Below are positions 12,555 to 20,782 of a stretch of DNA of 20,831 bases, piece by piece. The notes under the pieces are model-generated. The model saw only the letters and a list, made by a program, of their open reading frames with translations, ran no database searches and was not told where the DNA came from. Both the position numbers and the translations under genes were made by a program. Within the stretch, counting starts at the first letter, position 1; the number at the start of each line of letters is the position of its first letter. This DNA is from CAZGSN01 sp964371655 (GTDB lineage: Bacteria > Desulfobacterota > Binatia > HRBIN30): positions 1-20,831 of the forward strand of contig CAYJOD010000105.1 of NCBI GenBank assembly GCA_964371655.1. Direction: 5' to 3'.

Positions 12555-15341
12555 ATGGGCTCACGCGATTACTCGGCGCTACGACATTTGCTGACGGCAG
12601 GTGCAGTCGCAGCGGCGCTGGTTGCACAACAGTATATGTCACGGCAACCGCGCCAGATCAGCACATGGGCGTTGTTTGCCGTGGCCGCGATCGTTCTCGC
12701 CGCGGTGTCACGATCGCGACCTCGCCGCCTCCTTCCTGCCCCGGCCACGTTCCCGGCGCCGATGCCGCTCCTGGCGCGTGGCCTTGGCCTGGCACTGGCC
12801 GTCTTCGCCGTTGGGCTGGCGACGGCGCTGTCGACATGGGAGAGCTGGCCGGTGCTCGCTCTAACCTCATGGGTGGCGGGCTTGATCGTCGCACCGTTGG
12901 CGCTGCGCGGCTGGGTGGTGTCGGTGCCGCTGCGCGCCACCGCTCCGTGGTCGCGCCGCGAAATGGCGGTGCTCGGCGCCATCCTTTTGCTCGCGGCGTT
13001 GGCGCGCGTCGCCTGGATCGATTCGCTACCGCGCTACTACTTCGACGACGAGTCGCGGGTAGGGGTGTTTCTGCTGCAGGCCTACCGCGGTCATATCCCG
13101 AACTTCTTTACGATGGGATGGAACACGTGGCCGGTAGTGGGTCTGTCGCTGCAGGGGCTGTTCGTGCCGTGGCTCGGACTGTCGACGTTCTCGTTGCGCT
13201 TGTCGTCAGCCCTCATGGGCACCCTCGCGGTCGGCGCCACCTACCTTTTGGCGCGGCAGATGTTCAACACGCGGGTCGCGGCGATCGCCGCGCTGCTCCT
13301 GGCGATCGGCCGCACCGCGATCGACTTCAGCCGTCTCGGAGTCTGCCACGCGCAGGTGATCCTGCTCGCACCCTTGGGGTTCTACCTCGGCTGGCGCGCC
13401 CTCCACACCGGCAAGGCGGCGAGCTGCCTGGGCGCCGGCATCGTCATCGGCTTGTGCCTCTACAGCTACAACGCCGGTCAGTCGGTACCGGTGCTGGGTC
13501 TCGGCTGGCTCGCCCTGTGCGCCGTGTACGTGCCGCGGCGGGCGCAACGCCACTGGCGCGCCGTCGCGATCATGGTCGCGGGGTTCATGCTGTCCGCGTT
13601 TCCCTGGCTGTTCTACGTCACCGACCATTTCACCTTCGGGCAACGCTGGTACGAGTGGACCTTCATGGCCCGCAGCCGTCAGGTCGGCGCGGGAATCCTT
13701 ACCCTGTGGGGCAGTCAGGGACCCGGCCCGGCGTTGGCACTGCTGTGGAACCAGATCTTGCTGACGTGGCTGGGGTTCACGGTGTTGCCGGCGCAGGCCT
13801 ACGCGTTGGGTTACCAGGGCGGCGGCATGCTCGATCAGCTTTCCGCACCGCTGTTCGTCCTCGGCCTCGCCCTGTGTCTGTTTGCCGAACGCCGCGGCCG
13901 CTTCCTGCTGTATTGGTGGGGCGTGACCGCGGTGCTCGGCGGCGTCCTCACTGCCGACGCGCCGGCCTACGTGCGCCTGGTCGGCATCCTGCCAGCCCTC
14001 GCCATCCTCGCAGCCCTGCCGCTCAAACGGCTGCTGCGCACCGCCCAGGGCGCACCCGCGGCGCGGATCATCACGTCGGCCGCGGTGGTCGTGCTGCTGA
14101 TCGCTGCCGGTTGGGACAACTGGCGCAGCTACTTCGTCGAGTTCCCGCGCCAGCCGATCAACCTGACCTCGGAGCTGGCGCGCCAGCTGCAGCGACTGCC
14201 GCCCGCAAACCCCGTGTACCTGGCTGGTAGCGAGGCCTTCGTGCGCTTCGGCAATCGCTGGCACCAGAACCCGTTGAGCTTCAACCTGGAGCTGTTCTCC
14301 ATCAACTTCAGCGATCGGAAGCTGGTCGACGTGGTCGACCCGGCTCATCTGCTGCCGTTCAGACAGCCGGACGGCGCGCCGCTGGCGCTGGTGCTCGGAC
14401 CGACGCAGGTGTCGCTGCTGAGCTATGTTCTTGACCTCTATCCACACACCAAGGTCACCGACATCTTTCCGGAAACCCTGCAGCTCCGAGTTCTGGAGAT
14501 CGACGCCGGGGATCTGCTGGCACAATCGGGTCTGACGCTGACGACTTACAAGGGCGACAACGTCATATCGACAGTGGTCGCGGATCCGTTCGCCACCTGG
14601 CCAGCTGCAGGAACAGCGCCGGATCGGCACATCTGGGAGGGCGGGATCTACTGGCCGACCGATCGTCCTGTCACGCTCAGCGTCGACTCCAATTCGGCGG
14701 TCGATGTGCGCATCGCCACGGTGCCGGTGATGCGGCGCGACGGACCGTCCGCGGTGCAGGTGCCCCTCGAACTGCCGCGCGGCTGGTTGCCGATCGTCAT
14801 CGAAGCCGACGCCGGCGCGCCGACCGCGTTCACCATGTCGATCGCCGATGCCGGCAGCGTGCAGGAGATTCGGCGCTGGGACCTGCGGCCGAGCTTCAAG
14901 CCCGAGGGTCTGCGGGCGCTCTACGAGCGCGATGGGCATGCGATTCTGCGCAGCATCGACCCGCAGCTGAACTCCTTCGCCACCGAATCGGTTTTCGCAG
15001 TGAAGGAGCAGCTGCCGGTGCGCATGCCGTTTACCGCGACCTGGGAAGGCGCGTTGCGCGTCGAGCGGCCGGGCATGTACGAGCTCGAAGCGCACGCCAG
15101 CGGGCCGTACTCCATCCAAATCGACGGCGCGCCCGTGCTTGCCTTCAACGGCGCGTTCCCGCCGCAGCCGCAGATCGCGCGCACCAAGCGCAACCTGGAA
15201 GCGGGGCTGCACCCGCTGCTGGTCCACTGGGACTGCACACACTGCAGCAATCCGACACGCCGAGTGTTTCAGCTTTATTGGACGCCGCCCGGAGGCGACA
15301 AAGTCCTGATCCCGCCGCCGAGCTTCGTGCCAACGGGATAA
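12555..15341 (+). CDS. GT39-like membrane glycosyltransferase with C-terminal PA14-like domain
   Basis: The 928-residue product has about a dozen hydrophobic segments in residues 10-550, with the luminal/periplasmic motif YYFDDESR (Asp164-Asp165-Glu166) soon after the early helices. This is the layout of GT-C enzymes of the ArnT/PMT (GT39) type, which use polyprenyl-phosphate sugars. PRYYFDDESRVGVFLLQAYRG and FFTMGWNTWPV are the most family-like stretches. A soluble C-terminal region follows. Its last 100 or so residues (about 826-928: FTATWEGALRVERPGMYELEAHASGPYSIQIDG, a gap, RTKRNLEAGLHPLLVHW, then FQLYWTPPGGDKVLIPPPSF) read as a PA14-like carbohydrate-binding domain. I chose ATG 12555; the open frame extends to 12402, but that part translates REP DNA. 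It may glycosylate lipid A, a surface polymer or proteins. Confidence 0.82.
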   Translation: MGSRDYSALRHLLTAGAVAAALVAQQYMSRQPRQISTWALFAVAAIVLAAVSRSRPRRLLPAPATFPAPMPLLARGLGLALAVFAVGLATALSTWESWPVLALTSWVAGLIVAPLALRGWVVSVPLRATAPWSRREMAVLGAILLLAALARVAWIDSLPRYYFDDESRVGVFLLQAYRGHIPNFFTMGWNTWPVVGLSLQGLFVPWLGLSTFSLRLSSALMGTLAVGATYLLARQMFNTRVAAIAALLLAIGRTAIDFSRLGVCHAQVILLAPLGFYLGWRALHTGKAASCLGAGIVIGLCLYSYNAGQSVPVLGLGWLALCAVYVPRRAQRHWRAVAIMVAGFMLSAFPWLFYVTDHFTFGQRWYEWTFMARSRQVGAGILTLWGSQGPGPALALLWNQILLTWLGFTVLPAQAYALGYQGGGMLDQLSAPLFVLGLALCLFAERRGRFLLYWWGVTAVLGGVLTADAPAYVRLVGILPALAILAALPLKRLLRTAQGAPAARIITSAAVVVLLIAAGWDNWRSYFVEFPRQPINLTSELARQLQRLPPANPVYLAGSEAFVRFGNRWHQNPLSFNLELFSINFSDRKLVDVVDPAHLLPFRQPDGAPLALVLGPTQVSLLSYVLDLYPHTKVTDIFPETLQLRVLEIDAGDLLAQSGLTLTTYKGDNVISTVVADPFATWPAAGTAPDRHIWEGGIYWPTDRPVTLSVDSNSAVDVRIATVPVMRRDGPSAVQVPLELPRGWLPIVIEADAGAPTAFTMSIADAGSVQEIRRWDLRPSFKPEGLRALYERDGHAILRSIDPQLNSFATESVFAVKEQLPVRMPFTATWEGALRVERPGMYELEAHASGPYSIQIDGAPVLAFNGAFPPQPQIARTKRNLEAGLHPLLVHWDCTHCSNPTRRVFQLYWTPPGGDKVLIPPPSFVPTG

Positions 15342-15351
15342 GCTGAAGCTC

Positions 15352-15409
15352 GGGGCTGGGGACTTGGGGCTGGGGATCTCGATCCCCCAGTCCCAAGTCC
15401 CCAGCCCCG
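15352..15409. repeat. Long near-perfect hairpin of GGGGCTGGGGACTT units
   Basis: The arm at 15352-15378 and the reverse complement of 15381-15409 match over about 27 bp, with one mismatch and one or two bulges, and only 2 bp between them. Arms consist of GGGGCTGGGGACTTGGG-like repeats. It begins 11 bp after the GT39-like stop codon. It could act as a 3' end structure, but there is no T-run, so it is listed as a repeat. The rest of the gap to the next gene (15410-15495) is unremarkable. Confidence 0.8.
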
Positions 15410-15495
15410 CGCCCCCAGCGGAGTTTAACGCCCGGGTGCTTTAGACTTATCGCCCACTGGTGTAAGGACATCGCCTCGATCCTCGGGGAGTATGC

Positions 15496-16758
15496 ATGAG
15501 CCAAGAAACGATTCTCGTCAGCGCCACCCTAGCCGGCCAACTCACGCGCTTGCGGCGTCCCGCCGACGTGGGGGCGCCGTACGACCCTTACTTCCGTCAG
15601 CTCAATCAGGAGCTGCGCAAGAATGGTCCGATGCGACCGTGTATGCTCGTCGACTTGGATCGACTCGACTTGAACCTCGAGGTGTTGCAGGGCTCGATCC
15701 GACCGCCCAAGCACTACCGAGTCGTGGCGAAGTCGCTGCCCTGCATCGCACTACTCGACTACGTCTCGAAGAAGACAAAGACCGATCGGATGATGGCGTT
15801 CCATCAGCCCTTTCTGAATCGCGAGGCCGAGGCCTTTCCGGCCTTCGACATCTTGTTGGGCAAACCCATGCCCGTGCGCGCCGCCGAGAGCTTCTATCGC
15901 GATCTGAAAGGGACGTTCGATCCAGCCCGGCAGCTGCAATGGCTGCTCGACACGCCGCAGCGTCTGCGCCAATACCTGGAGCTCGCCGGCGCTCTCGGCA
16001 CCAAGCTGCGCGTCAACATCGAGATCGACGTCGGTCTGCACCGCGGCGGAGTCGGCGACAATGAAACGCTCGGCGCACTCCTCGGCTTGATCGCGGCCAA
16101 TCCGCAGCGCTGCGAGCTCGCCGGCTTCATGGGGTACGACCCACACGTCGTCAAGCTTCCCAAAGCCCTGGGCTCGCGCGCGCAGCTGTTCGCCAAGGTT
16201 CTCGAGCGCTACCACGGCTTCGTCGATTACACGCGCAGCACCTATCCGCAGCTGTGGCACGACGGCCTGATCCTCAACGGCGCCGGCAGCCCGACCTATC
16301 GCCTCTACAAGAACGACACCCTGTTGAACGATATCTCGGTGGGATCGGTGCTGCTCAAGCCGACGGACTTCGATCTCGACCTGCTCAGCGAACATGTGCC
16401 GGCGGCGTTCATCGCCACGCCCGTGCTCAAGGCGAGTGCGGGAATTCGCGCGCCGGGAATGGAGAAGCTACCCGACGTCTTTTCGTGGTGGAATCCGAAT
16501 CGCCAGCAAACCTTCTTCATCTACGGCGGCCACTGGATGGCGAAATATGAGTCGCCGCGCGGCCTCAGCTCCAATCCGCTCTTCGGCTACAGCACCAATC
16601 AAGAGATGGTCAACGGCTCGAGTCAGGTCGGGATTGGCGTCGACGACCACATCTTCATGCGCCCGACCCAGAGCGAAGCCGTGCTCCTGCAGTTCGGCGA
16701 TCTGATCACCGTGCGCGGCGGACGTATCCAAGAACGCTGGCCGGTGTTGCGCGAGTGA
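15496..16758 (+). CDS. DSD1-type PLP enzyme (alanine racemase N-terminal fold), metal site altered
   Basis: The 420-residue product has the fold-type III PLP barrel of the D-threonine aldolase/D-serine dehydratase group. MRPCMLVDLDRLDLNL precedes YRVVAKSLPC, where Lys79 should carry the PLP. RVNIEIDVGLHRGGV and ELAGFMGYDPHVVK follow. The C-terminus FGDLITVRGGRIQERWPV aligns with the family's ending. In characterised members the preceding segment reads like PNHAC and binds a divalent metal through His and Cys or Asp. Here the ungapped equivalent is PTQSE, so both ligands differ. It probably acts on a D- or beta-hydroxy amino acid, or is a related racemase. GGGGAG (15485-15490) supports ATG 15496; ATG 15492 is out of frame. 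Confidence 0.83.
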   Translation: MSQETILVSATLAGQLTRLRRPADVGAPYDPYFRQLNQELRKNGPMRPCMLVDLDRLDLNLEVLQGSIRPPKHYRVVAKSLPCIALLDYVSKKTKTDRMMAFHQPFLNREAEAFPAFDILLGKPMPVRAAESFYRDLKGTFDPARQLQWLLDTPQRLRQYLELAGALGTKLRVNIEIDVGLHRGGVGDNETLGALLGLIAANPQRCELAGFMGYDPHVVKLPKALGSRAQLFAKVLERYHGFVDYTRSTYPQLWHDGLILNGAGSPTYRLYKNDTLLNDISVGSVLLKPTDFDLDLLSEHVPAAFIATPVLKASAGIRAPGMEKLPDVFSWWNPNRQQTFFIYGGHWMAKYESPRGLSSNPLFGYSTNQEMVNGSSQVGIGVDDHIFMRPTQSEAVLLQFGDLITVRGGRIQERWPVLRE

Positions 16759-16836
16759 GGGGCTTCCTTTCCATCGCTGCGAAGCAGCAACCAACCGGAC
16801 AGCGAGAGTCCGCCATTGGGCTGTACCGCCGAGACC

Positions 16837-17979
16837 ATGCATCGTAAGACGCATGCCACCGTGATGCACGACGTCTACCTGATCCCCGGGTTCTTCGGTT
16901 TCGCCAACCTTGGCAAGCTGAGTTACTTCGGACACGCCCGCGCCCGCATTCAGAAGGTTCTCGCAACACGCGGGGTCAAGGCCAGCGTCCACGTCGTGCG
17001 CACAATACCGACCGCCTCCTTGCCGCGTCGCACTGCCCGCCTTGCGGAGGTGATCGCCAAGACCGCAAGCCAACGCTCGACCATCCATTTGATCGGCCAT
17101 TCGAGCGGTGGGCTCGACGCGCGCTTACTGTTGAGCCCATTCGTCCAACTACCGACCAAGGCAGCGGTCGAAACGCTCGCGGCACGCACGCGCACGCTGG
17201 TCACCATCGCCACGCCGCACTACGGCACACCGCTCGCCTCGTTCTTCACCGGCATGCTCGGCGTTCGCACCTTACACGTATTGTCGCTGAGCACGATCTA
17301 CGTTCTGCGCTACGGCAATCTGCCGCTGCGCCTGCTTTTGCAGCTGGCAGCCCTGTTTTCCCGCCTAGACGATTTGGCACTCAACAGCGCCCTGCTCGAC
17401 GAGGTGTTCACTCTTCTGTTGCGAAAGTTCTCCGTTGGCCGCCGTCGCGCCGTGCAAGAGCTGTTCGAGGAAGTGCGGAAAGATCAATCTTTGCTGGTAC
17501 AGCTCACACCCGCAAGCATGGAGCTATTCAACGCCACCGCGCGCGATCGACCAACGACGCGCTACGGCTCGGTTGTCACCCGCGCCCACCCGCCAGGCGT
17601 CGTTTCGACGTTGCTCACCGGGCTCGATCCGTCGGCGCAAGCTCTGCATGCGGTGTATGGAGCCTTGTACCGTTTGACGGCACAAACGCCGGTCGCGCGT
17701 TTGCCGCGACTGACGGGCACGGACGCGCGCATGCTGCGCCAGGCCTACGGCATCTTGCCGCATGCGCAGTCGAACGACGGTATCGTCCCGACCCGCTCGC
17801 AGGTTTGGGGTAAGGTGATTCATGCCGCCGCCGCTGATCATCTCGACGTGATCGGCCATTTCAGTGACCCTGACGAAGTGCCGCCGCACATCGATTGGCT
17901 CGCCACCGGCACCGGCTTCGATCGCGAACGCTTCGAGGCGGTCTGGAACGACGTCGTCGATTTTATCGTCGCATCCTGA
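16837..17979 (+). CDS. Lipase-like alpha/beta hydrolase
   Basis: From ATG 16837 the product has 380 residues. It opens VYLIPGFFGFANLGKLSYFGH, then IHLIGHSSGGLDARLL with the nucleophile Ser89 in G-H-S-S-G. VTIATPHYGTPLASF follows as in triacylglycerol lipases. SNDGIVPTRSQVWG and ADHLDVIGHF supply likely Asp and His partners. The middle (about residues 135-220) is a helical cap. No signal peptide is evident, so a cytoplasmic or membrane-associated esterase/lipase acting on an acyl ester is likely. ATG 16864 would begin directly at MHDVYLIPG and is also reasonable. TTG 16816 is less likely. No start has a strong ribosome binding site. The gene is 78 bp after the PLP enzyme on the same strand and may be co-transcribed. 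It is convergent with rfaE1. Confidence 0.85.
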   Translation: MHRKTHATVMHDVYLIPGFFGFANLGKLSYFGHARARIQKVLATRGVKASVHVVRTIPTASLPRRTARLAEVIAKTASQRSTIHLIGHSSGGLDARLLLSPFVQLPTKAAVETLAARTRTLVTIATPHYGTPLASFFTGMLGVRTLHVLSLSTIYVLRYGNLPLRLLLQLAALFSRLDDLALNSALLDEVFTLLLRKFSVGRRRAVQELFEEVRKDQSLLVQLTPASMELFNATARDRPTTRYGSVVTRAHPPGVVSTLLTGLDPSAQALHAVYGALYRLTAQTPVARLPRLTGTDARMLRQAYGILPHAQSNDGIVPTRSQVWGKVIHAAAADHLDVIGHFSDPDEVPPHIDWLATGTGFDRERFEAVWNDVVDFIVAS

Positions 17980-18051
17980 TCAGAAATCCGGGCAGCCAGG
18001 TCGAAGGTCCGATATTCTTCTTTCTGCAAACCTCTCTGAGTTATCGCCGCG

Positions 18052-19047
18052 TCACTCGTCGCCGACGATGTCGGCGGCGAGCTCGGTGGCGCTGACGGTG
18101 GCGGTGCCGACCTTGCCGACGACGATCCCGGCGGCGTGGTTGGCCAAGTACACCGCTTCGTCGAGTGAGGCGCCGGCGCCGAGTCCGAGTCCACACGTGG
18201 CAACCACGGTGTCGCCGGCGCCGGTTACATCGAACACCTGGCGCGCCACGGTCGGGAAGTGGCGCAACGCGCCGCTGCGCGGCACCAGGGTCATGCCGTG
18301 CTCGCCGCGCGTGATCAGGATCGACTCCGCATTCCAGCGCTCGATGAGGATACGTCCGGCCTCGGCCAGGCTGGGTTCGTCGTGGATGTCGATGCCGGTA
18401 GCGTCCGCCGCCTCGCCTTGATTCGGCGTCGCCAGAGTGATGCCACGATACTGCGTGTAGTTGGGCTTCTTCGGGTCGACGATCAATCGAAACGGCCGGC
18501 GCTCGCGCAACTCGTGCACCAGAGTCAGCAGTGCTGGGTTGACGACACCCTTGCCGTAGTCGGAGAGCACCACGGCGTCGAAGTCCCACACGTGCCGTTC
18601 GAGATACGCCGCGACTTTGCGATGCGCGAGGCTGGGGTGATCGCGTTGTTCGCGGTCGAAGCGCACCACCTGCTGGCTATGCGCGATCACACGGGTCTTG
18701 CGGATCGTCACCGCGCCGCGCGTGGAAACGAGGCCGGCCGTCGACGCGCCGATCTTCTTGAGCTCGGCAAGGACCCGATGCCCGGCGCCGTCGTCGCCGA
18801 CGATGCCGCAGACGACCGCCGCACCGCCGAGAGCGCGAACGTTGTGCACGACATTGGCGGCACCGCCGAGATGGAAGCTCTCGTTGGTGACCCGCACCAC
18901 TGGAACCGGCGCCTCCGGCGAGATGCGGTCGACCTTGCCCCAGATGAACTCATCGAGCATCAGGTCGCCGACGACGAGCAAACGCACGCGCGGGAACTTG
19001 CGGATGATCGCGTTCAAGCGGACGTTGGGCGGACGATGCACGCTCAT
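18052..19047 (-). CDS. D-glycero-beta-D-manno-heptose-7-phosphate kinase
   Basis: The 331-residue product is a PfkB/ribokinase-fold sugar kinase that matches the N-terminal (kinase) half of HldE. LLVVGDLMLDEFIWGKVDRISPEAPVPVV is the family's opening. FHLGGAANVVHNVRALGG, VVLSDYGKGV, VDPKKPNYTQYRG and TPNQGEA follow. DVTGAGDT with the catalytic Asp279 is the PfkB signature. It phosphorylates heptose 7-phosphate at C1 on the way to ADP-heptose for LPS inner core. The nucleotidyltransferase half is absent, so this is the stand-alone form and rfaE2 should be elsewhere. The ATG at 19047 overlaps the aminotransferase stop in ATGA, which fixes the start. A longer frame to 19068 is less likely. Confidence 0.93.
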   Translation of the reverse strand: MSVHRPPNVRLNAIIRKFPRVRLLVVGDLMLDEFIWGKVDRISPEAPVPVVRVTNESFHLGGAANVVHNVRALGGAAVVCGIVGDDGAGHRVLAELKKIGASTAGLVSTRGAVTIRKTRVIAHSQQVVRFDREQRDHPSLAHRKVAAYLERHVWDFDAVVLSDYGKGVVNPALLTLVHELRERRPFRLIVDPKKPNYTQYRGITLATPNQGEAADATGIDIHDEPSLAEAGRILIERWNAESILITRGEHGMTLVPRSGALRHFPTVARQVFDVTGAGDTVVATCGLGLGAGASLDEAVYLANHAAGIVVGKVGTATVSATELAADIVGDE

Positions 19048-20180
19048 CCGCGCTGTTCCCGCACCCACGCGGAGATCGCGTCGCAGACGACGTCGACGGC
19101 CGAGTCCTGCAACTCCGGGTACATCGGCAGGGCCAACACCTCCCGCGCCGCCTGCTCGGCATTCGGAAACGACTGGCGTGGTGCGCCGGCGCCGTGAAAC
19201 GCTTCCTGCTCGTGCAGCGCCAGCGGATAGTGAATGGCGGTGCCGATCGCCTGCGCCTGCAGATGCGCGCGCAAGGCGTCACGCTGCCGGCAGCGAATGA
19301 CGAACAGATGATACACGTGCTGGCGCAACGCCGCGGTCGCGGGCAACCTGATCCCGGGCACGGCCGCGAGGCGCTCCGCGTAATGCGTCGCGAGCGCGCG
19401 CCGGTGGCGATTCCAGTCGTCGAGGTGGCGCAGCTTGATGCGCAGGGCCGCGGCTTGAATGGCGTCGAGACGCGAGTTGAAGCCGACAATGGCGTGCCTG
19501 TACTTCTGCCGCTGGCCATGGTCGCGCAGCTCGCGCAGCTGCGTCGCCAGACCGGCGTCGTTCGTCGTCAACGCACCGGCATCGCCAAGTGCGCCGAGAT
19601 TCTTGGTCGGATAGAAACTGAAACAGGCAACCGTCCCCAAGCCGCCGCAACGTTTCTCCTTGTAGCGCGCGCCGTGCGCCTGGGCGGCGTCTTCGATGAC
19701 CGCGATGCCGCGTTGGCGCGCGACCGCGTTGATCGCGTCCATATCGGCGGGTTGGCCGTAGAGGTGGACGGGAATCACGGCTTTGACCGGCATCGCGCTG
19801 GCGTCGATCGCCGCACGCAAGGCCTCCGCATCCATCGTAAAGGTCTGCGCATCGATGTCGACGAAGATCAGACTCGCGCCGACGTGGCAAACCGCCTCGG
19901 CGGTGGCAGCAAAAGTGAACGCCGGCACCGCGACCGCGACGCCGGGCCCGACACCCAGCACTCGCAACGCCAGGGCGAGAGCATCGGTGCCGTTGGCGAC
20001 GCCGACGGCATGATCGACTTCAGAGTACGCGGCGAACTCGCGTTCGAAGCTCTCGACTTCGGCACCGCCGATAAACGCCGACGCCGCCACCACCCGCTCG
20101 AACGCGGCGAGGAGCTCGTCGCGCAAAGCGCTGTGCTGCGCGTTGAGGTCGATGAACGCTACAGGCATGGGCAGGGCCAT
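19044..20180 (-). CDS. DegT/DnrJ/EryC1/StrS-family sugar aminotransferase
   Basis: The 378-residue product is a PLP-dependent aminotransferase of the family that aminates nucleotide-linked keto sugars for O-antigen or capsule. VAFIDLNAQHSAL begins the family core. VGVANGTDALALAL is the phosphate-binding segment. VAVPAFTFAATAEAV, PVHLYGQPADMDAI and VIEDAAQAHGA (Asp164 contacting the PLP ring nitrogen) follow. FSFYPTKNLGALGDAGAL supplies Lys193 for the Schiff base. GFNSRLDAIQAAAL is also typical. I chose ATG 20180 (MALPMPVAF); ATG 20168 is possible. The open frame upstream of these starts runs through an inverted repeat and is not protein-like. The stop overlaps the start of rfaE1 by 4 nt, so the two are co-translated. 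Confidence 0.93.
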   Translation of the reverse strand: MALPMPVAFIDLNAQHSALRDELLAAFERVVAASAFIGGAEVESFEREFAAYSEVDHAVGVANGTDALALALRVLGVGPGVAVAVPAFTFAATAEAVCHVGASLIFVDIDAQTFTMDAEALRAAIDASAMPVKAVIPVHLYGQPADMDAINAVARQRGIAVIEDAAQAHGARYKEKRCGGLGTVACFSFYPTKNLGALGDAGALTTNDAGLATQLRELRDHGQRQKYRHAIVGFNSRLDAIQAAALRIKLRHLDDWNRHRRALATHYAERLAAVPGIRLPATAALRQHVYHLFVIRCRQRDALRAHLQAQAIGTAIHYPLALHEQEAFHGAGAPRQSFPNAEQAAREVLALPMYPELQDSAVDVVCDAISAWVREQRG

Positions 20181-20224
20181 ACCGAAGCTCTGGAACAGGG
20201 TCAACGTTGGGGAGAGGCAAAGCC

Positions 20225-20291
20225 AAGGACTGCAGGGACAACAGGGACACCAAGGACCGCTTGCAGTGTCCCTGATGTCCCTGCAGTCCTT
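20225..20291. repeat. Inverted repeat of CAGGGACA units
   Basis: The arm at 20225-20250 and the reverse complement of 20266-20291 match in 25 of 26 bases around a 15-nt loop. Arms are built of GGACTGCAGGGACA and CAGGGACAC units. It lies between the GT9 fragment and the aminotransferase. Its right arm reaches the first base of the GT9 stop codon. In the transcript it would form a strong hairpin 45 nt before the aminotransferase start. Confidence 0.85.
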
Positions 20292-20782
20292 TATGTCCTG
20301 AGTCGGCTGATCATCGCCGCTGCCGCCTCGAAAACCTGCGCCGCACCAATCCCATCGAGCGAGCCCGGCTCGCGGTCGCAGACCGCGGCTTGCGACGCAT
20401 CTGTCGTGTCCGTCCAAAAGCGATCGTCGCCAGCTTTGATGATGACCAGCGTCGGGCAGCCCGCGGCCGTGGCGACATGTTTGGCGCCGCCGTCGTTGCC
20501 GATCCACAGGTGACAACGCTCGTAGATCGCCGCCAGACCGGCGAGCGTCATCGAGTCGAACTTCCACAAAGCCGGAGGGCGTTGCATACGATCGACCACG
20601 GCGCGCACCTGATCGAGCTCGCCGGGTCCACTGGTGAAAACCAACTGCGCGTCGCAGGCGCCGACGATGCGGTCGGCGAGCTCCGCGTAACGCTCCGGCG
20701 CCCAGCGTTTGCGATCCACCTTTGAAACCACCGAGAGTGCGATGACGGGACGCTGCGGATCAATCCCGGCCGCGGCGACCAT
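20291..20782 (-). pseudogene. GT9 (heptosyltransferase-type) C-terminal half, probable frameshift
   Basis: The open frame gives 163 residues of the nucleotide-sugar-binding half of a GT9 LPS heptosyltransferase-type enzyme. PVIALSVVSKVDRKRWAPERYAELA and CHLWIGNDGGAKHVATAAGCPTLVIIKAGDD (from about residue 90) are the family landmarks. GT9 enzymes have about 340 residues, so the N-terminal half is missing from this frame. A TAG lies in frame at 20794-20792, four codons before the ATG, and the ATG has no usable ribosome binding site. The neighbouring frame stays open from the window edge to this point and reads ATDGLSLERS. Deleting one T at 20783-20784 would join it to MVAAAGIDPQ. So this is a frameshifted or mis-sequenced gene that runs off the window. 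Neighbours support an LPS role. Confidence 0.65.

Noticed and set aside
13206..15242. Long antisense open frame (678 codons) opposite the GT39-like gene
   Set aside because: It is rich in Arg, Gln, Gly and Asp and has no recognisable motif. It is the expected complement of a high-GC gene with strong third-position bias.
19194..20513. Antisense open frame opposite the aminotransferase and GT9 fragment
   Set aside because: It spans two real genes and the intergenic hairpin, and its composition is that of a shadow frame.
20181..20567. N-terminal extension of the aminotransferase
   Set aside because: It translates the intergenic inverted repeat and part of the GT9 gene in the wrong frame; the family core begins at about 20168.
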